Assembly (NCBI RefSeq): GCF_009720385.1
Contig: NZ_ML769311.1
Span: forward strand, 1-64,000
From: Catellatospora vulcania
GTDB taxonomy: Bacteria; Actinomycetota; Actinomycetes; Mycobacteriales; Micromonosporaceae
DNA length: 64,000 nt
Direction: 5' to 3'
Shown piece by piece: positions 53,713 to 62,248 of this stretch. Every line of letters begins with the position of its first letter. Within the stretch, counting starts at the first letter, position 1. A model generated the notes under the pieces. The model saw only the letters and a list, made by a program, of their open reading frames with translations, was not told the DNA's origin and did not search any database. The position numbers were made by a program, and so were the translations under genes.

Positions 53713-53998
53713 GGTCCGTAAATAGTCTCACGTCGCCCGTCCTCGCAGCGCCTGCCGGGGCCGTAGCCACCCGTGCCGCGTGGCGTACGCCACGATCGTG
53801 CGCCCGCAGCCATGATCCACGGGGCGATCTCGCCTTGATCGCTCGACTTGCCAGGCGCCTGCGGGAAAGGCCGGCCAGGATACGCCCACCTGCCGGGCAG
53901 GTCGGACGATCAAGGGCCGGACGACGGGTGATCATGACGTTGGGCCGGCGACACGCCGTCGAGCCGTGCCATAAGTTCATGATCAACTAGCGGGTGGC
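53713..53998. other. Intergenic region without a supported gene
   Basis: 286 nt between the helicase start and the terminator of the next gene. Short open frames on both strands lack a ribosome-binding site or recognisable content. The visible structure is an imperfect inverted repeat near its right end (53929-53986). Confidence 0.6.
53929..53986. repeat. TGATCATGA-flanked imperfect inverted repeat
   Basis: TGATCATGA (53929-53937) and its complement TCATGATCA (53978-53986) flank a GC-rich core, with partial further pairing (CGTTGG with CCATAAG region). From memory, elements bounded by TTGATCATGA are dispersed in Micromonosporaceae genomes; only one copy is visible here. Confidence 0.5.
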
Positions 53999-54000
53999 GC

Positions 54001-54031
54001 GCGGGGCGGGCCGGATGCCGGCCCGCCCCGC
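54001..54031 (-). terminator. Terminator of the small minus-strand gene
   Basis: A 14-bp perfect stem (GCGGGGCGGGCCGG at 54001-54014; CCGGCCCGCCCCGC at 54018-54031) with an ATG loop, 10 nt downstream of the stop at 54042. Confidence 0.88.
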
Positions 54032-54041
54032 GGTCGTGGTG

Positions 54042-54293
54042 CTAGCGCTTGGGCTGGTTGTTCTTGGGCTGGTTGCCCTTCTTGGACTTCATGGAGGTCG
54101 GCGAGTTGCCCGCCTGCTCCTTCTTCTGCGGCAGGGTCGCCGTGGCCGCCGCGTGTTCATGTTCGGCCTCGGTGTGGTTGATGGAATGCGCGTTCGCGCC
54201 ACCGGCCGCCTGGTGCTGCGAGTTGCCCGCGTGGGGGGCGTCCTCGTTACGGGCTGCGCGCGGGTCGCGTTCGGGTCGGTTGTTCTTCGCCAT
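54042..54293 (-). CDS. Small hydrophilic hypothetical protein
   Basis: An 83-residue, probably disordered protein rich in Asn, His, Lys, Ala and Gln (MAKNNRPERDPRAARNED, ... KSKKGNQPKNNQPKR). A strong GAGGAGG ribosome-binding site 9 nt before ATG 54293 and a strong terminator right after it argue that it is expressed. It resembles small stress-type hydrophilic proteins in composition only. Family not recognised. Confidence 0.78.
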   Translation of the reverse strand: MAKNNRPERDPRAARNEDAPHAGNSQHQAAGGANAHSINHTEAEHEHAAATATLPQKKEQAGNSPTSMKSKKGNQPKNNQPKR

Positions 54294-54416
54294 GCTGCCG
54301 TGCCTCCTCGAGCCTGGGCCTCAGCGCCCTGCTGACACCCACGGCCCACGCTAGAAGAGCGGCGGCTGCCTTTGCGGCAGAATGGACATACTAGGCATAC
54401 CGGCCGGTAACGAAGG

Positions 54417-54989
54417 TCAGCCTGCGTCTCGGCCCAGGTACGCGGCCAGCCGGTCGGCCTCGGTCGCGCCCGCCGGGGCCGGACGTTCCGCGCCGAACGG
54501 GCCGCCGTCGCGGGGCATCCCGTCCAGAAAGGACCGCCAGCTCGCCAGCACGCGGCGGGCCAGCTCGGGGGACAGGTCCGTGCTCGCGCCGAGCGCGCGG
54601 GCCAGGTCCCAGCCGTGCGTGGTCAGCTCGTTGACGACGTGCTGCACGGTCACCGCGCCCGGCTGCGGGCCGATCGGCGTCGGCGCGACCTCGGTCAGGT
54701 AACCCGGCCGGTGGAACGCGGCACGGGCCCGCGCCGCGTGCTCGCCGAACGCGGCCACCGGGTCGGCGTAGTCCGGCTCGTCCTCGGGCGGCGGCGCTCC
54801 CTCGGCCAGGGTCGCGTACCGGTCGTGGAGGAACGCCAGATGGCGCAGCAGCCGCCGGACCGTCCAGTCCGCGCACGGGGTCGGGTCGTCCATGCGCTGC
54901 GGCGGGACCGTGCCCGCCAGCGCGCCGACCTCGGCGGTGATCGTGTCGTACGCGGCCAGCGGGTCGTCCAGGGTCAGATAACCGTCCAT
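54417..54989 (-). CDS. TIGR03086/DinB-type mycothiol-dependent-like protein
   Basis: A 190-residue four-helix-bundle protein of the maleylpyruvate-isomerase-like/TIGR03086 group. CADWTVRRLLRHLAFLHDRYA is the conserved first metal-binding helix (His in LRHLAF) and NELTTHGWDLARALG the second (His in THGWD). Such proteins may act as mycothiol-dependent transferases. ATG 54989 keeps the first helix (DPLAAYDTITAEVGAL). Confidence 0.87.
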   Translation of the reverse strand: MDGYLTLDDPLAAYDTITAEVGALAGTVPPQRMDDPTPCADWTVRRLLRHLAFLHDRYATLAEGAPPPEDEPDYADPVAAFGEHAARARAAFHRPGYLTEVAPTPIGPQPGAVTVQHVVNELTTHGWDLARALGASTDLSPELARRVLASWRSFLDGMPRDGGPFGAERPAPAGATEADRLAAYLGRDAG

Positions 54990-55018
54990 GGCCGGATCCT
55001 GCCCCGACCGTGCGGCGT

Positions 55019-57028
55019 TCACGCCTGCGCCTGGCGCAGCGTGCCCGGGGCCGGCGCGCCCTGCCAGCGGATCTCCTTGGCGGTGTCCAGCGCGCAGGTC
55101 CACAGCCTGCCGTCCGCGCCGACGGTCGCCGCGCACGCCCGCCCACGCGAGTCCACGGCGACCGCCGGGGCTCCGGTGAACAGCTCCCCCGACGCCGACC
55201 AGGCCGCCGCCTCCCCGGGCCGGTGCGCGCCGGTGATGCCGACCCGGCCCGCGTCGTCGCGGCGCAGCAGGCGCAGGCGGCCGTCGCGGAGCAACCCGGC
55301 CACCGCACCCGTGCCCCCGCCGGCCGGGACCGTGGTCCCGACCCCGGCCTGCAGCACGGTGAGCGTCGCCCCGTCGGCGTGCCCGACCAGCACCGGGCCG
55401 TCCCCGCCGGTCGCGGTGCGGGCCGCCGACAGCGCCCCGTCCATCACGCCGCGCAGCACCACCTGCGGCTCGCCGAAGCGGCCCGCGGGGGAGTCCCGCC
55501 GCCAGCACAGCAGCTCGTCGTCGGTCACCGCGTACACCTCGGTGCGCGGCCCGGCCGACACCGCCACCAGCGCGTCGCGGACGCCCTTGCCGCCCAGCCG
55601 GAGCCACGGACCCCAGCGCCCGTCGGCGGTCCGGGCGCGCATCGCGACGCCGCGGTCGAAGTCGCGCACGAACACGCTCAGACCACCATCGGCGTCGGCG
55701 ACCGCGACCGGCATGCCGACCTCCCTGGCCCGCACCGGGTCGTCGCCCGCGTCCGGGTTGCCCAGCTCGGCCCACGTCACCGTGCCGCCGGACGGCTCGC
55801 CGTGCATCACGGCCAGCCGCGGACCCGCGACGGCCAGATCCTGGCGTACGCCGAACAGGTGCACCCGGCCGTCCGGCGTGGACACCGCCGACAGGTGCGG
55901 CAGCAGGTTCTCCCCGCCCACCGGCTCCGGCGCGGACCAGTCACCGGGGTCCGCGCCGCGCCGCCACCGCAGCGCCGTGCCGCCGAACACCGCGTACGCG
56001 GCCAGCCCGTCGCCGGACGGGACCAGCCACGTGGTGCTGCCCGGGTGCCGGTAGGTCTGGCTGCGGCCGTAGCGCTTGGCCCGCGAGCGCGTGCCGACCT
56101 GCAGGTCGCCGCAGCCGTAGGGCGCCGCGCAGGCGTGCCCGTCGGCCCAGCCGTAGACGTCCAGATAGGAGAACTTGCGCTCGTACACGGCCGGGCTGAG
56201 GTTGCGCGGCCAGTACTTGTTGAAGTAGCCCCGGTAGCTCTGCACCTGCACCGCTTCGCCGGCCCGCCGGTGGCGGCGCACCGCCTCGAACGCGAACCAG
56301 GCCGCGTAGAGGTGGTCGGTGTGGTCGGAGTAGTCGACGTGGCCCTCGGCGTACTTCAGGTGCTCCGGCGCCGGGTCGAGGGTGCGCACCACCGTCGGCT
56401 CGGCCGTGTCCAGCAACGACGCCAGGATCGCGAACACCTCGGCCCGGGTGAGCTGCCCGGCCGCGGGCAGCGGGCTGTCGGTTGGCCGCAGGTAGGGCTG
56501 GGCGTCGCGACGGCCGTCCCACAGCCACTCCAGCCGGTTCGCGCCGCCGCCGCTGACCGGCGCGCGCAGGTTGAGGAACGCCAGCGTGACGTGCGGGGCG
56601 GCGGCCAGCGTGGCGGTCTCGTACACCGCGTCGCCGACGTGGCGGACCTCGCGCCGCCACGGGCTGTCGGGATTCCCGGTCGCCATCGCCGCGTACGCCG
56701 ACCGGATCCCGTACTGCCGCGCGGCGGCGTACCCCTCGAAGTCGGGTTTCGGGCCGCGCTCGTCCAGCGGGGCGTTGATCCCGTTGGCCTCGCCCGCGGT
56801 GAGGTAGACGCTGGTGACCGCGTTTCCACCGTCCAGCGCCTGCATCACGTCCGGGTTCAGGAAGTACAGGTCGTCGTCGGGGTGGGCGCAGATGTTGACG
56901 AACGCGGCCGGGCGCGGCGGCGCGGCCGCCGACCAGACCCGCTCCCACGGCCGGGTCAGGCCCAGCCCGACCACCCCGCCGCCGGCCAGCAGCAGGGCGC
57001 TGAGCGCCGTGCGCCGGTGCAAGGTCAA
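55019..57028 (-). CDS. PIG-L deacetylase with C-terminal beta-propeller
   Basis: 669 residues. A Tat-like or lipidless signal (HRRTALSALLLAGGGVVGLG) begins the protein, so the enzyme should act outside the membrane. The PIG-L/LmbE domain shows the zinc motif CAHPDDDLYFLNPD and the distal HVDYSDHTDHLYA. The C-terminal about 320 residues are a repetitive beta-propeller-like region. TTG 57028 overlaps the stop of the Stealth gene as TTGA, so the two are co-translated; TTG 57022 is an alternative. It probably de-N-acetylates a surface glycan, perhaps the one the Stealth protein builds. Confidence 0.87.
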   Translation of the reverse strand: MTLHRRTALSALLLAGGGVVGLGLTRPWERVWSAAAPPRPAAFVNICAHPDDDLYFLNPDVMQALDGGNAVTSVYLTAGEANGINAPLDERGPKPDFEGYAAARQYGIRSAYAAMATGNPDSPWRREVRHVGDAVYETATLAAAPHVTLAFLNLRAPVSGGGANRLEWLWDGRRDAQPYLRPTDSPLPAAGQLTRAEVFAILASLLDTAEPTVVRTLDPAPEHLKYAEGHVDYSDHTDHLYAAWFAFEAVRRHRRAGEAVQVQSYRGYFNKYWPRNLSPAVYERKFSYLDVYGWADGHACAAPYGCGDLQVGTRSRAKRYGRSQTYRHPGSTTWLVPSGDGLAAYAVFGGTALRWRRGADPGDWSAPEPVGGENLLPHLSAVSTPDGRVHLFGVRQDLAVAGPRLAVMHGEPSGGTVTWAELGNPDAGDDPVRAREVGMPVAVADADGGLSVFVRDFDRGVAMRARTADGRWGPWLRLGGKGVRDALVAVSAGPRTEVYAVTDDELLCWRRDSPAGRFGEPQVVLRGVMDGALSAARTATGGDGPVLVGHADGATLTVLQAGVGTTVPAGGGTGAVAGLLRDGRLRLLRRDDAGRVGITGAHRPGEAAAWSASGELFTGAPAVAVDSRGRACAATVGADGRLWTCALDTAKEIRWQGAPAPGTLRQAQA

Positions 57029-58752
57029 CCGTCCTGTCGCGCGGCGTCCGGCCCCGGCAGCTCCCACGGCGCCGCCACCGGGAAGTAGGCCGTCAGGAAG
57101 CCGCGCAGCAGGCGGTGCCGGGACTGCCGCTGCTCGGGCGTGCCGTCCTCGTCGTTGACGCAGAAGACGTCCTGCTCGCGCCGGGCCAGGATCTTCGCCA
57201 GCTGCTGCTTCGCGTCGGACGCGGCCAGGCTCACGTAGGTGCTGGTGATCCGGTCGATGGCGGCCCGGCCGGTGGCCAGCGCGTAGTAGTGGTACGCCGA
57301 GGACACCAGCGACACGTCGGACGGGTCCCGGAACCGGTTGCCCGCGGTGCGCTCCAGCTCCTGGGCGTACCGGTCGGACATCTCGGCGAGCACGTCGCGG
57401 CGCAGCGCGTGCGGCACGTGCTTCATCTTGTAGGTCAGGTGCCGGCCGAAGTCGCGCGCGATGAGCGTGCGGTTGTTCTTGCCCGCCACTGTCGGCGCGA
57501 GGTCGGCGGCGTCCGCGGGGCCCGGGTCGACCTTGCCGCGCGACGGGAACAGCTTGGACAGGCCGTTGGGCTGGAAGAACTTGAGCGTGTTGACCGGGCG
57601 GCCGACGAACACGTCGTCGTTGAAGTAGACGAAGTTCTCGCTGAGCCCGTCGATGTGGTGCAGCCGGCTCTCGATGGCGTGTGAGTTGAACGTGGGCAGC
57701 CGCCCGTGGTCGCCGAACAGCTCCTTGTGGCTGACCACCCGCACCCGGTCGTGCAGGGTGTCCAGCCAGGACGGCACCTGGTCGTCGGTGACCAGCCAGA
57801 TCCGGCGCACCCACGGGGCGTACAGGTGCAGCGAGCGCATCGAGTAGCGCAGCTCGTCGTGGTTGGCGAACCGCGACTCCCCGGCCGCCTGCACGGTCAG
57901 CGGCCGGTCCTGCGCGCCCAGCGCGGCGTCACGGCGTGCCTGCCAGGCCGGATCGCTGTCGTCGACCCACGTGTAGACCACGTCGACGGGGAAGGTGATG
58001 TCGTCGAGCAGGGTGCCCGCGAACTCCGGCCGGGTCGGGCGCTGCGGCTGGCCGGGCACGTGCGCCGACGTCATCCGGGTGAAGACCGCCTCGTCCAGTT
58101 CGACCGTCTGGCCGGTGGCGGGAACCCGGTCGGCGGCCCGGTTGGGCCGGGGCGCGTGCAGCGGCCCCTGCGGGGTACGCGACCACACCTCCACGTCGCA
58201 GCCGTGCGCCGTGCCGAGCAGCAGCGCCCCCGACGGGTCGCAGACGTACTGGATCAGCCGGATCACCCGGTGCCCGGCCAGGGTGCGCCAGGCGTGGTTG
58301 GAGGTGGCGGGCATCGGCGTCTGCACGCCCTGCTCGGTCACCGCCGCCACGAACAGCGGCCGCCGCAGCGCCTCGCGCCGCAGCGCCGCCCACGCCTCGC
58401 GCCGACCGCCGGACCCGATGGCCACCGCGGACGCCTTGTCGTCGTAGCCGCGTACGCAGAAGTGCGCCACGCCCGCGTCGCGCAGCACCGTCAGCACCGT
58501 CTCCAGGTTGAGCCGCCGCGCCGCCAGCGGCGTCGCCTCCGCCAGCGGCCGGGCCAGCGCCGGCCCGTGCGCGGTCGGCACCAGCCGCAGCTCACTGGTG
58601 TCGTAACGGCTGTTCAGATGCCACCGCACCGCCGCCCGCGCCCACCGTTCGGCCGGGCCGCCGGCGCGTCTGACGCGCGGCAGAAGCAGGTCCACCGACC
58701 TGCGGGAGAGCGCGGCCATCGCGGCCGAACGACGGGGCACCTGGAAGATCAC
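57025..58752 (-). CDS. Stealth-family sugar-phosphotransferase
   Basis: About 575 residues. The four Stealth regions are recognisable in order: PVDVVYTWVDDSDPAW (CR1), RFANHDELRYSMRSLHLYAPW (CR2, residues about 293-313; the longer motif continues IWLVTDD), HVPHALRRDVLAEM (CR3) and CVNDEDGT (CR4). Members transfer hexose-1-phosphate to build phosphodiester-linked polysaccharides and are related to human GlcNAc-phosphotransferase. An N-terminal domain of about 240 residues precedes them. Start uncertain: GTG 58752 or ATG 58719; the frame is open further upstream through non-conserved sequence. Confidence 0.9.
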   Translation of the reverse strand: MIFQVPRRSAAMAALSRRSVDLLLPRVRRAGGPAERWARAAVRWHLNSRYDTSELRLVPTAHGPALARPLAEATPLAARRLNLETVLTVLRDAGVAHFCVRGYDDKASAVAIGSGGRREAWAALRREALRRPLFVAAVTEQGVQTPMPATSNHAWRTLAGHRVIRLIQYVCDPSGALLLGTAHGCDVEVWSRTPQGPLHAPRPNRAADRVPATGQTVELDEAVFTRMTSAHVPGQPQRPTRPEFAGTLLDDITFPVDVVYTWVDDSDPAWQARRDAALGAQDRPLTVQAAGESRFANHDELRYSMRSLHLYAPWVRRIWLVTDDQVPSWLDTLHDRVRVVSHKELFGDHGRLPTFNSHAIESRLHHIDGLSENFVYFNDDVFVGRPVNTLKFFQPNGLSKLFPSRGKVDPGPADAADLAPTVAGKNNRTLIARDFGRHLTYKMKHVPHALRRDVLAEMSDRYAQELERTAGNRFRDPSDVSLVSSAYHYYALATGRAAIDRITSTYVSLAASDAKQQLAKILARREQDVFCVNDEDGTPEQRQSRHRLLRGFLTAYFPVAAPWELPGPDAARQDG

Positions 58753-58882
58753 GCCGTAATAACGATCGTGATCACCCAAAGGCGACTCCCCGCCCCCGCT
58801 TTCTGAAAACCTTCTGTGAACGGAGGAAGGGCATCGTCGGCTCGCGTCAGCGGGACGCGCGGCGGCTCTGCACATCGCCCCG

Positions 58883-58909
58883 CGTAGAGGAAGGGCGCCT
58901 TCCTGACGC
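58883..58909. repeat. Palindromic repeat element, intergenic copy
   Basis: 27 nt identical to the copy inside scpB (23965-23991), centred on AGGAAGG-GCG-CCTTCCT. It lies in the 244-nt gap between the divergent Stealth and inositol-phosphatase-like genes, which otherwise shows nothing recognisable. Confidence 0.9.
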
Positions 58910-58996
58910 GCCCCCGGTGGTGAGCCGGACTTCGGGACCGTCACACCGGACGGGGGCGCGGCGACGGCACGGGCAGTGTGGTGGCAGGCTGGGCCC

Positions 58997-59821
58997 ATGC
59001 TGGACGCGACAGAGGTGGCCGAGGTCGAGCGGGCGGTGCGCCGCGTAGCCGAGGAGCAGATCCTGCCCAGGTTCGGCCGCCTGTCCGCAGCCGACATCGC
59101 GTTCAAGTCGTCGGAGACCGACTACGTCACCGTCGCCGACCGCGCGGCCGAGGAGGAACTGGCCAAACACCTGACCGCGCTGGTGCCCGGCTCGGTCATG
59201 GTCGGCGAGGAGGCCGTCGCGGCCGACCCGGCGCTGCTGGCCGCGATCGACGGCGACGCCCCGGTGTGGATCGTCGACCCGATCGACGGCACGCACAACT
59301 TCGTCAGCGGCAGCCCCCGGTTCACCACCCTGGTGGCCCTGGCCCACCGCGGCCGCCTGCTCGCGTCATGGACGTACGCCCCCGTGATGGACCTGATGGC
59401 GGTGGCCACCGCGGGCGGCGGCGCCTACGTCGACGGCCAGCGGGTCCGGGTCCGGCCCGTCGAGCCGATCCTGCGCCACCTCGACGTCAGCGTCTCACCG
59501 CCGATCTGGTGGGAGCCTTCGCAGCGCGCCGGGTTCCATCAGCTCAGCCGGCACGGGGTGGCGCTGTCGTTCTTCGACACCTCGGGCCTGGAGTACATCC
59601 AGCTCGCCAGCGGGCGGCGTACCGCGATGGTGCTCACCTGGGAGCTGCCCTGGGACCACGCCGCCGGGCTGCTGCTGCACGCCGAGGCCGGGGGAGTGGC
59701 CATGGCCGCCGACGGCAGCCCGTTCCGCCTCGCCGGCGGCAACCCCCTGCCCTTCCTGGTCGCCCCCGACCCCGCCACCGCCCACCTGGTGCTCTCCGCC
59801 CTGACCCCCGCCGCGGGCTGA
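58997..59821 (+). CDS. Inositol monophosphatase family protein
   Basis: A 274-residue Mg-dependent phosphatase. GEEAVAADP, DPIDGTHNFVSGSP and the C-terminal ELPWDHAAGLLLHAEAGG are the three metal-site motifs of the family. Substrates could be inositol phosphate, histidinol phosphate or related sugars. ATG 58997 is the start that keeps LDATEVAEVERAVRR as the first helix. Confidence 0.93.
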   Translation: MLDATEVAEVERAVRRVAEEQILPRFGRLSAADIAFKSSETDYVTVADRAAEEELAKHLTALVPGSVMVGEEAVAADPALLAAIDGDAPVWIVDPIDGTHNFVSGSPRFTTLVALAHRGRLLASWTYAPVMDLMAVATAGGGAYVDGQRVRVRPVEPILRHLDVSVSPPIWWEPSQRAGFHQLSRHGVALSFFDTSGLEYIQLASGRRTAMVLTWELPWDHAAGLLLHAEAGGVAMAADGSPFRLAGGNPLPFLVAPDPATAHLVLSALTPAAG

Positions 59822-59841
59822 CCCCCCCGCGCGAGGCCGCG

Positions 59842-61011
59842 TCAGCGGGCTGACAGGGCCGTGGTGATCAGGCCTACGGTGGTCCAGTCGATATCCGGGT
59901 CGGTCAGCAGGTGGGCGTAGGTGGTGAACTCCAGGGCGGTCTGCTCGCCGTCGGCGGTGACGCCGTGGTGCTGCGGGCCGGACTCCAGCGCGGTCAGCTC
60001 CGTTTCGGTCAGCTCCAGGCTGAACAGGTGCACCCGGTGTGCCGACACGGTGGCGGCGGGCTGGCGTACGCCGTGCGAGCGCAGCCGCGCCGCGTCCACC
60101 CGCAGGCCCGTCTCCTCGGCCAGCTCCGCGAGCGCGACCTGCCGCGGGTCCGCCGCACCCGGCTGCGACCCGCCCGGCAGCTCGTGCACGCACCCGTCGG
60201 AGGTCACCGCACTGGACCGGAACTCGCGCACCAGCACGATCCGGGTCTCGGGCAGGCTGTCGGCGGGCAGGTAGGCGACGACCGCGCTGACGTCCGGGCG
60301 GCCGATCACCACCTCGTTGTCCTTGACCCGCCCCTCCGCGGCCACCGCCACGCCTACGTGCGCCGCCCACCAGAACGGCCGCCCGTCCACGCCCGGCCAC
60401 GTCCATGCCACCCGCGCCGAGCGCAGCCCGTTGCCGGCCGCCTCCTGCCCGGCCAGCCACGTCCGCACGCCCTCGTCGCGCCACAGCGCCAGCGGCAGCT
60501 CACGGTGCGCGCCGGCCCGCCGGGCCCCGCCGCCGAGCAGTGCCAGTGCCGCGGCCAGGGTGTCGTCGAGGGTGTCCGCGACCGGCGCGCCGTGCAACTG
60601 CGCGTAGTGCGACAGGTAACGCAGACCCGGGGCGTCCGGCGGCGCGCCGAGCACCACCCGGCCGCTGGACTCCCAGCGGCCCCATTCGACATTGGTGGTG
60701 AACCCGGGCAGCGTGGCCAGGTCGCGCGGCACCCAGAACACCACCGCGTCGGACAGGTGCAGGCTGTCGTCCTCCCACCGCACCTGACGCAGCCAGCCGT
60801 GCGGCATGCCGCCCTCGGGCCGCTCCGGCACGAACACCACCAGCCGCCCCGGCCCGGTCCACTGCTGTTCCAGCAGTTCCAGGGCCTGGGGCCGCCAGGA
60901 CGCGACCTCGGGCGAGCGGGGCGTCGGCCCGGCCAGGAACAGGGCCGCGTCCCAGGAGTCGGGGGGCTGCTCGCCGGCGTACACGGTGACGACCTCGCGC
61001 GGGCTCTCCAT
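59842..61011 (-). CDS. Nucleoside-2-deoxyribosyltransferase-like / Nudix fusion protein
   Basis: About 389 residues. The N-terminal about 150 residues resemble nucleoside 2-deoxyribosyltransferase-like proteins (AALFLAGPTPRSPEVASW, LSDAVVFWVPRDL, TTNVEWGRW). The C-terminal domain (about 215-389) is Nudix-like: ELPGGSQPG followed by LAELAEETGL, where the catalytic-box Arg of REXXEE is replaced by Ala while the glutamates stay. The pairing suggests handling of damaged or modified nucleosides. Start uncertain: ATG 61011 or ATG 61044, with no ribosome-binding site at either. Confidence 0.83.
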   Translation of the reverse strand: MESPREVVTVYAGEQPPDSWDAALFLAGPTPRSPEVASWRPQALELLEQQWTGPGRLVVFVPERPEGGMPHGWLRQVRWEDDSLHLSDAVVFWVPRDLATLPGFTTNVEWGRWESSGRVVLGAPPDAPGLRYLSHYAQLHGAPVADTLDDTLAAALALLGGGARRAGAHRELPLALWRDEGVRTWLAGQEAAGNGLRSARVAWTWPGVDGRPFWWAAHVGVAVAAEGRVKDNEVVIGRPDVSAVVAYLPADSLPETRIVLVREFRSSAVTSDGCVHELPGGSQPGAADPRQVALAELAEETGLRVDAARLRSHGVRQPAATVSAHRVHLFSLELTETELTALESGPQHHGVTADGEQTALEFTTYAHLLTDPDIDWTTVGLITTALSAR

Positions 61012-61056
61012 GCCGATGATCGTCGCACGCGCCGCGGCGGCCATGTCGATCGTCGG

Positions 61057-61062
61057 TAGGGT
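61057..61062 (+). promoter_or_regulatory. Leaderless -10 box
   Basis: TAGGGT lies 6 nt before ATG 61069 of the uridine-kinase-like gene. The divergent neighbour starts only about 25-57 nt away, so the promoters overlap. Confidence 0.5.
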
Positions 61063-61068
61063 GGCCTG

Positions 61069-61701
61069 ATGCGTGTACGGCCGGTGACCCCCGACGGGCT
61101 GGTGGACGAGCTGGTCGAGCGGATCGCGTCGGACGCCGATCCGGCCGGGTTCCTCCGGGTGGCGCTGGACGGCGCGCCCGCGGCCGGGCCGGACCGGCTC
61201 GCCGAGGCGCTGGTCGTCCCGCTGCGCGCGCTCGGCCACGAGGTGCTGCACGTGCGCACCGAGGACTTCCTGCGCCCGAGGTCGGTGCGGCTGGAGTTCG
61301 GCCGTACCGACCCCGACTCCTACTACGAGGGCTGGTACGACGAGGCCGGCCTGCGCCGGGAGGTGCTCGACCCGCTCGGGCCGGGCGGCACCGGCCGGGT
61401 GCTGCCGACGCTGCGGGATCCGGTGCGCGACCGGGCCACCCGGGCGGAATACGTCAGCCTGCCGCCCGGGTCGGTGCTGCTGCTCAGCGGGGACCTGCTG
61501 CTCGGCTCCGGGCTGCCGTTCGAGCTGGCCGCGCACCTGGTGATGTCCCCGGCGGCGCTGGCCCGGCACACCCCGCCCGAGCTGGCCTGGACCCTGCCCG
61601 CGTACGCCCGCTACGCCGCCGAGGTGGCCCCGCAGACGTTCGCCGACGTGGTGGTGAAGGTCGACGACTCCCGCCATCCGGCGATCATGTCTGTCGATTA
61701 A
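61069..61701 (+). CDS. Uridine-kinase-like protein with degenerate P-loop
   Basis: A 210-residue protein with the overall layout of small actinobacterial uridine-kinase-like proteins (VRTEDFLRPRSVRLEFGRTD, DSYYEGWYDEAGLRREVLDPLG, then LLLSGDLLL). The expected Walker A is present only as ALDGAPAAGPDRLAEAL: the Lys-Ser/Thr pair is missing, so ordinary ATP binding is unlikely. It may be a pseudokinase or use another activity. Confidence 0.8.
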   Translation: MRVRPVTPDGLVDELVERIASDADPAGFLRVALDGAPAAGPDRLAEALVVPLRALGHEVLHVRTEDFLRPRSVRLEFGRTDPDSYYEGWYDEAGLRREVLDPLGPGGTGRVLPTLRDPVRDRATRAEYVSLPPGSVLLLSGDLLLGSGLPFELAAHLVMSPAALARHTPPELAWTLPAYARYAAEVAPQTFADVVVKVDDSRHPAIMSVD

Positions 61702-61763
61702 GCCGCGCCGCCGGCGGGCGGGAGCGCAGGATGACCCCAGGGGACTGGCTACAGGGGGTAATC

Positions 61764-62195
61764 ATGACCACGGCTAAGCAGATCATGCACCTGGGCGCGC
61801 AGTGCGTGCCCGAGAACGAGACACTGGCCCGGGCCGCGCAGCTGATGCGCGACATGGGCGTCGGCTCGCTGCCGATCTGCGGCAGCGACGACAAGTTGCG
61901 GGGCATCATCACCGACCGTGACATCGTCATCAAGTGCATCGCGTCGGGCGGCGACCCGAACACGATGACCTGCATCGAGATGGCCAAGGGCACGCCGATC
62001 TGGGTCGACGCGAAGGCCGACGAGGACGAGATCCTGAAGCTCATGGAGCAGCACAAGATCCGCCGGGTGCCGGTGATCGAGGATCACCAGATCATCGGCA
62101 TGATCAGCGAGGCGGACCTGGCCCAGCACCTGTCGAACGAGAAGCTGGCGCACTTCGTCTCCACCATCACGGCCGCGCCGCCGACGCGCGGCTGA
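61764..62195 (+). CDS. Two-CBS-domain protein
   Basis: A 143-residue protein formed by a pair of CBS domains (residues about 7-60 and 75-130; GVGSLPICGSDDKLRGIITDRDI and RRVPVIEDHQIIGMISEADL give the repeated pattern, quoted here in part). Such stand-alone Bateman modules bind adenine nucleotides. ATG 61764 has AGGGGG 5 nt upstream. It is similar to mycobacterial hypoxic-response CBS proteins in layout. A terminator follows. Confidence 0.92.
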   Translation: MTTAKQIMHLGAQCVPENETLARAAQLMRDMGVGSLPICGSDDKLRGIITDRDIVIKCIASGGDPNTMTCIEMAKGTPIWVDAKADEDEILKLMEQHKIRRVPVIEDHQIIGMISEADLAQHLSNEKLAHFVSTITAAPPTRG

Positions 62196-62206
62196 GCGTA
62201 CGAGAA

Positions 62207-62233
62207 AGGGGCGCCCCGGTCGGGGGCGCCCCT
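62207..62233. terminator. Bidirectional terminator
   Basis: An 11-bp perfect stem (AGGGGCGCCCC at 62207-62217; GGGGCGCCCCT at 62223-62233) with a 5-nt loop separates the convergent CBS and symporter genes. Confidence 0.88.
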
Positions 62234-62248
62234 CGTGCTGTGCCGGGG

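Noticed and set aside
53699-53986. 95-codon minus-strand frame upstream of the helicase
   Set aside because: No ribosome-binding site, overlaps the helicase start and an inverted repeat, and shows no recognisable content.
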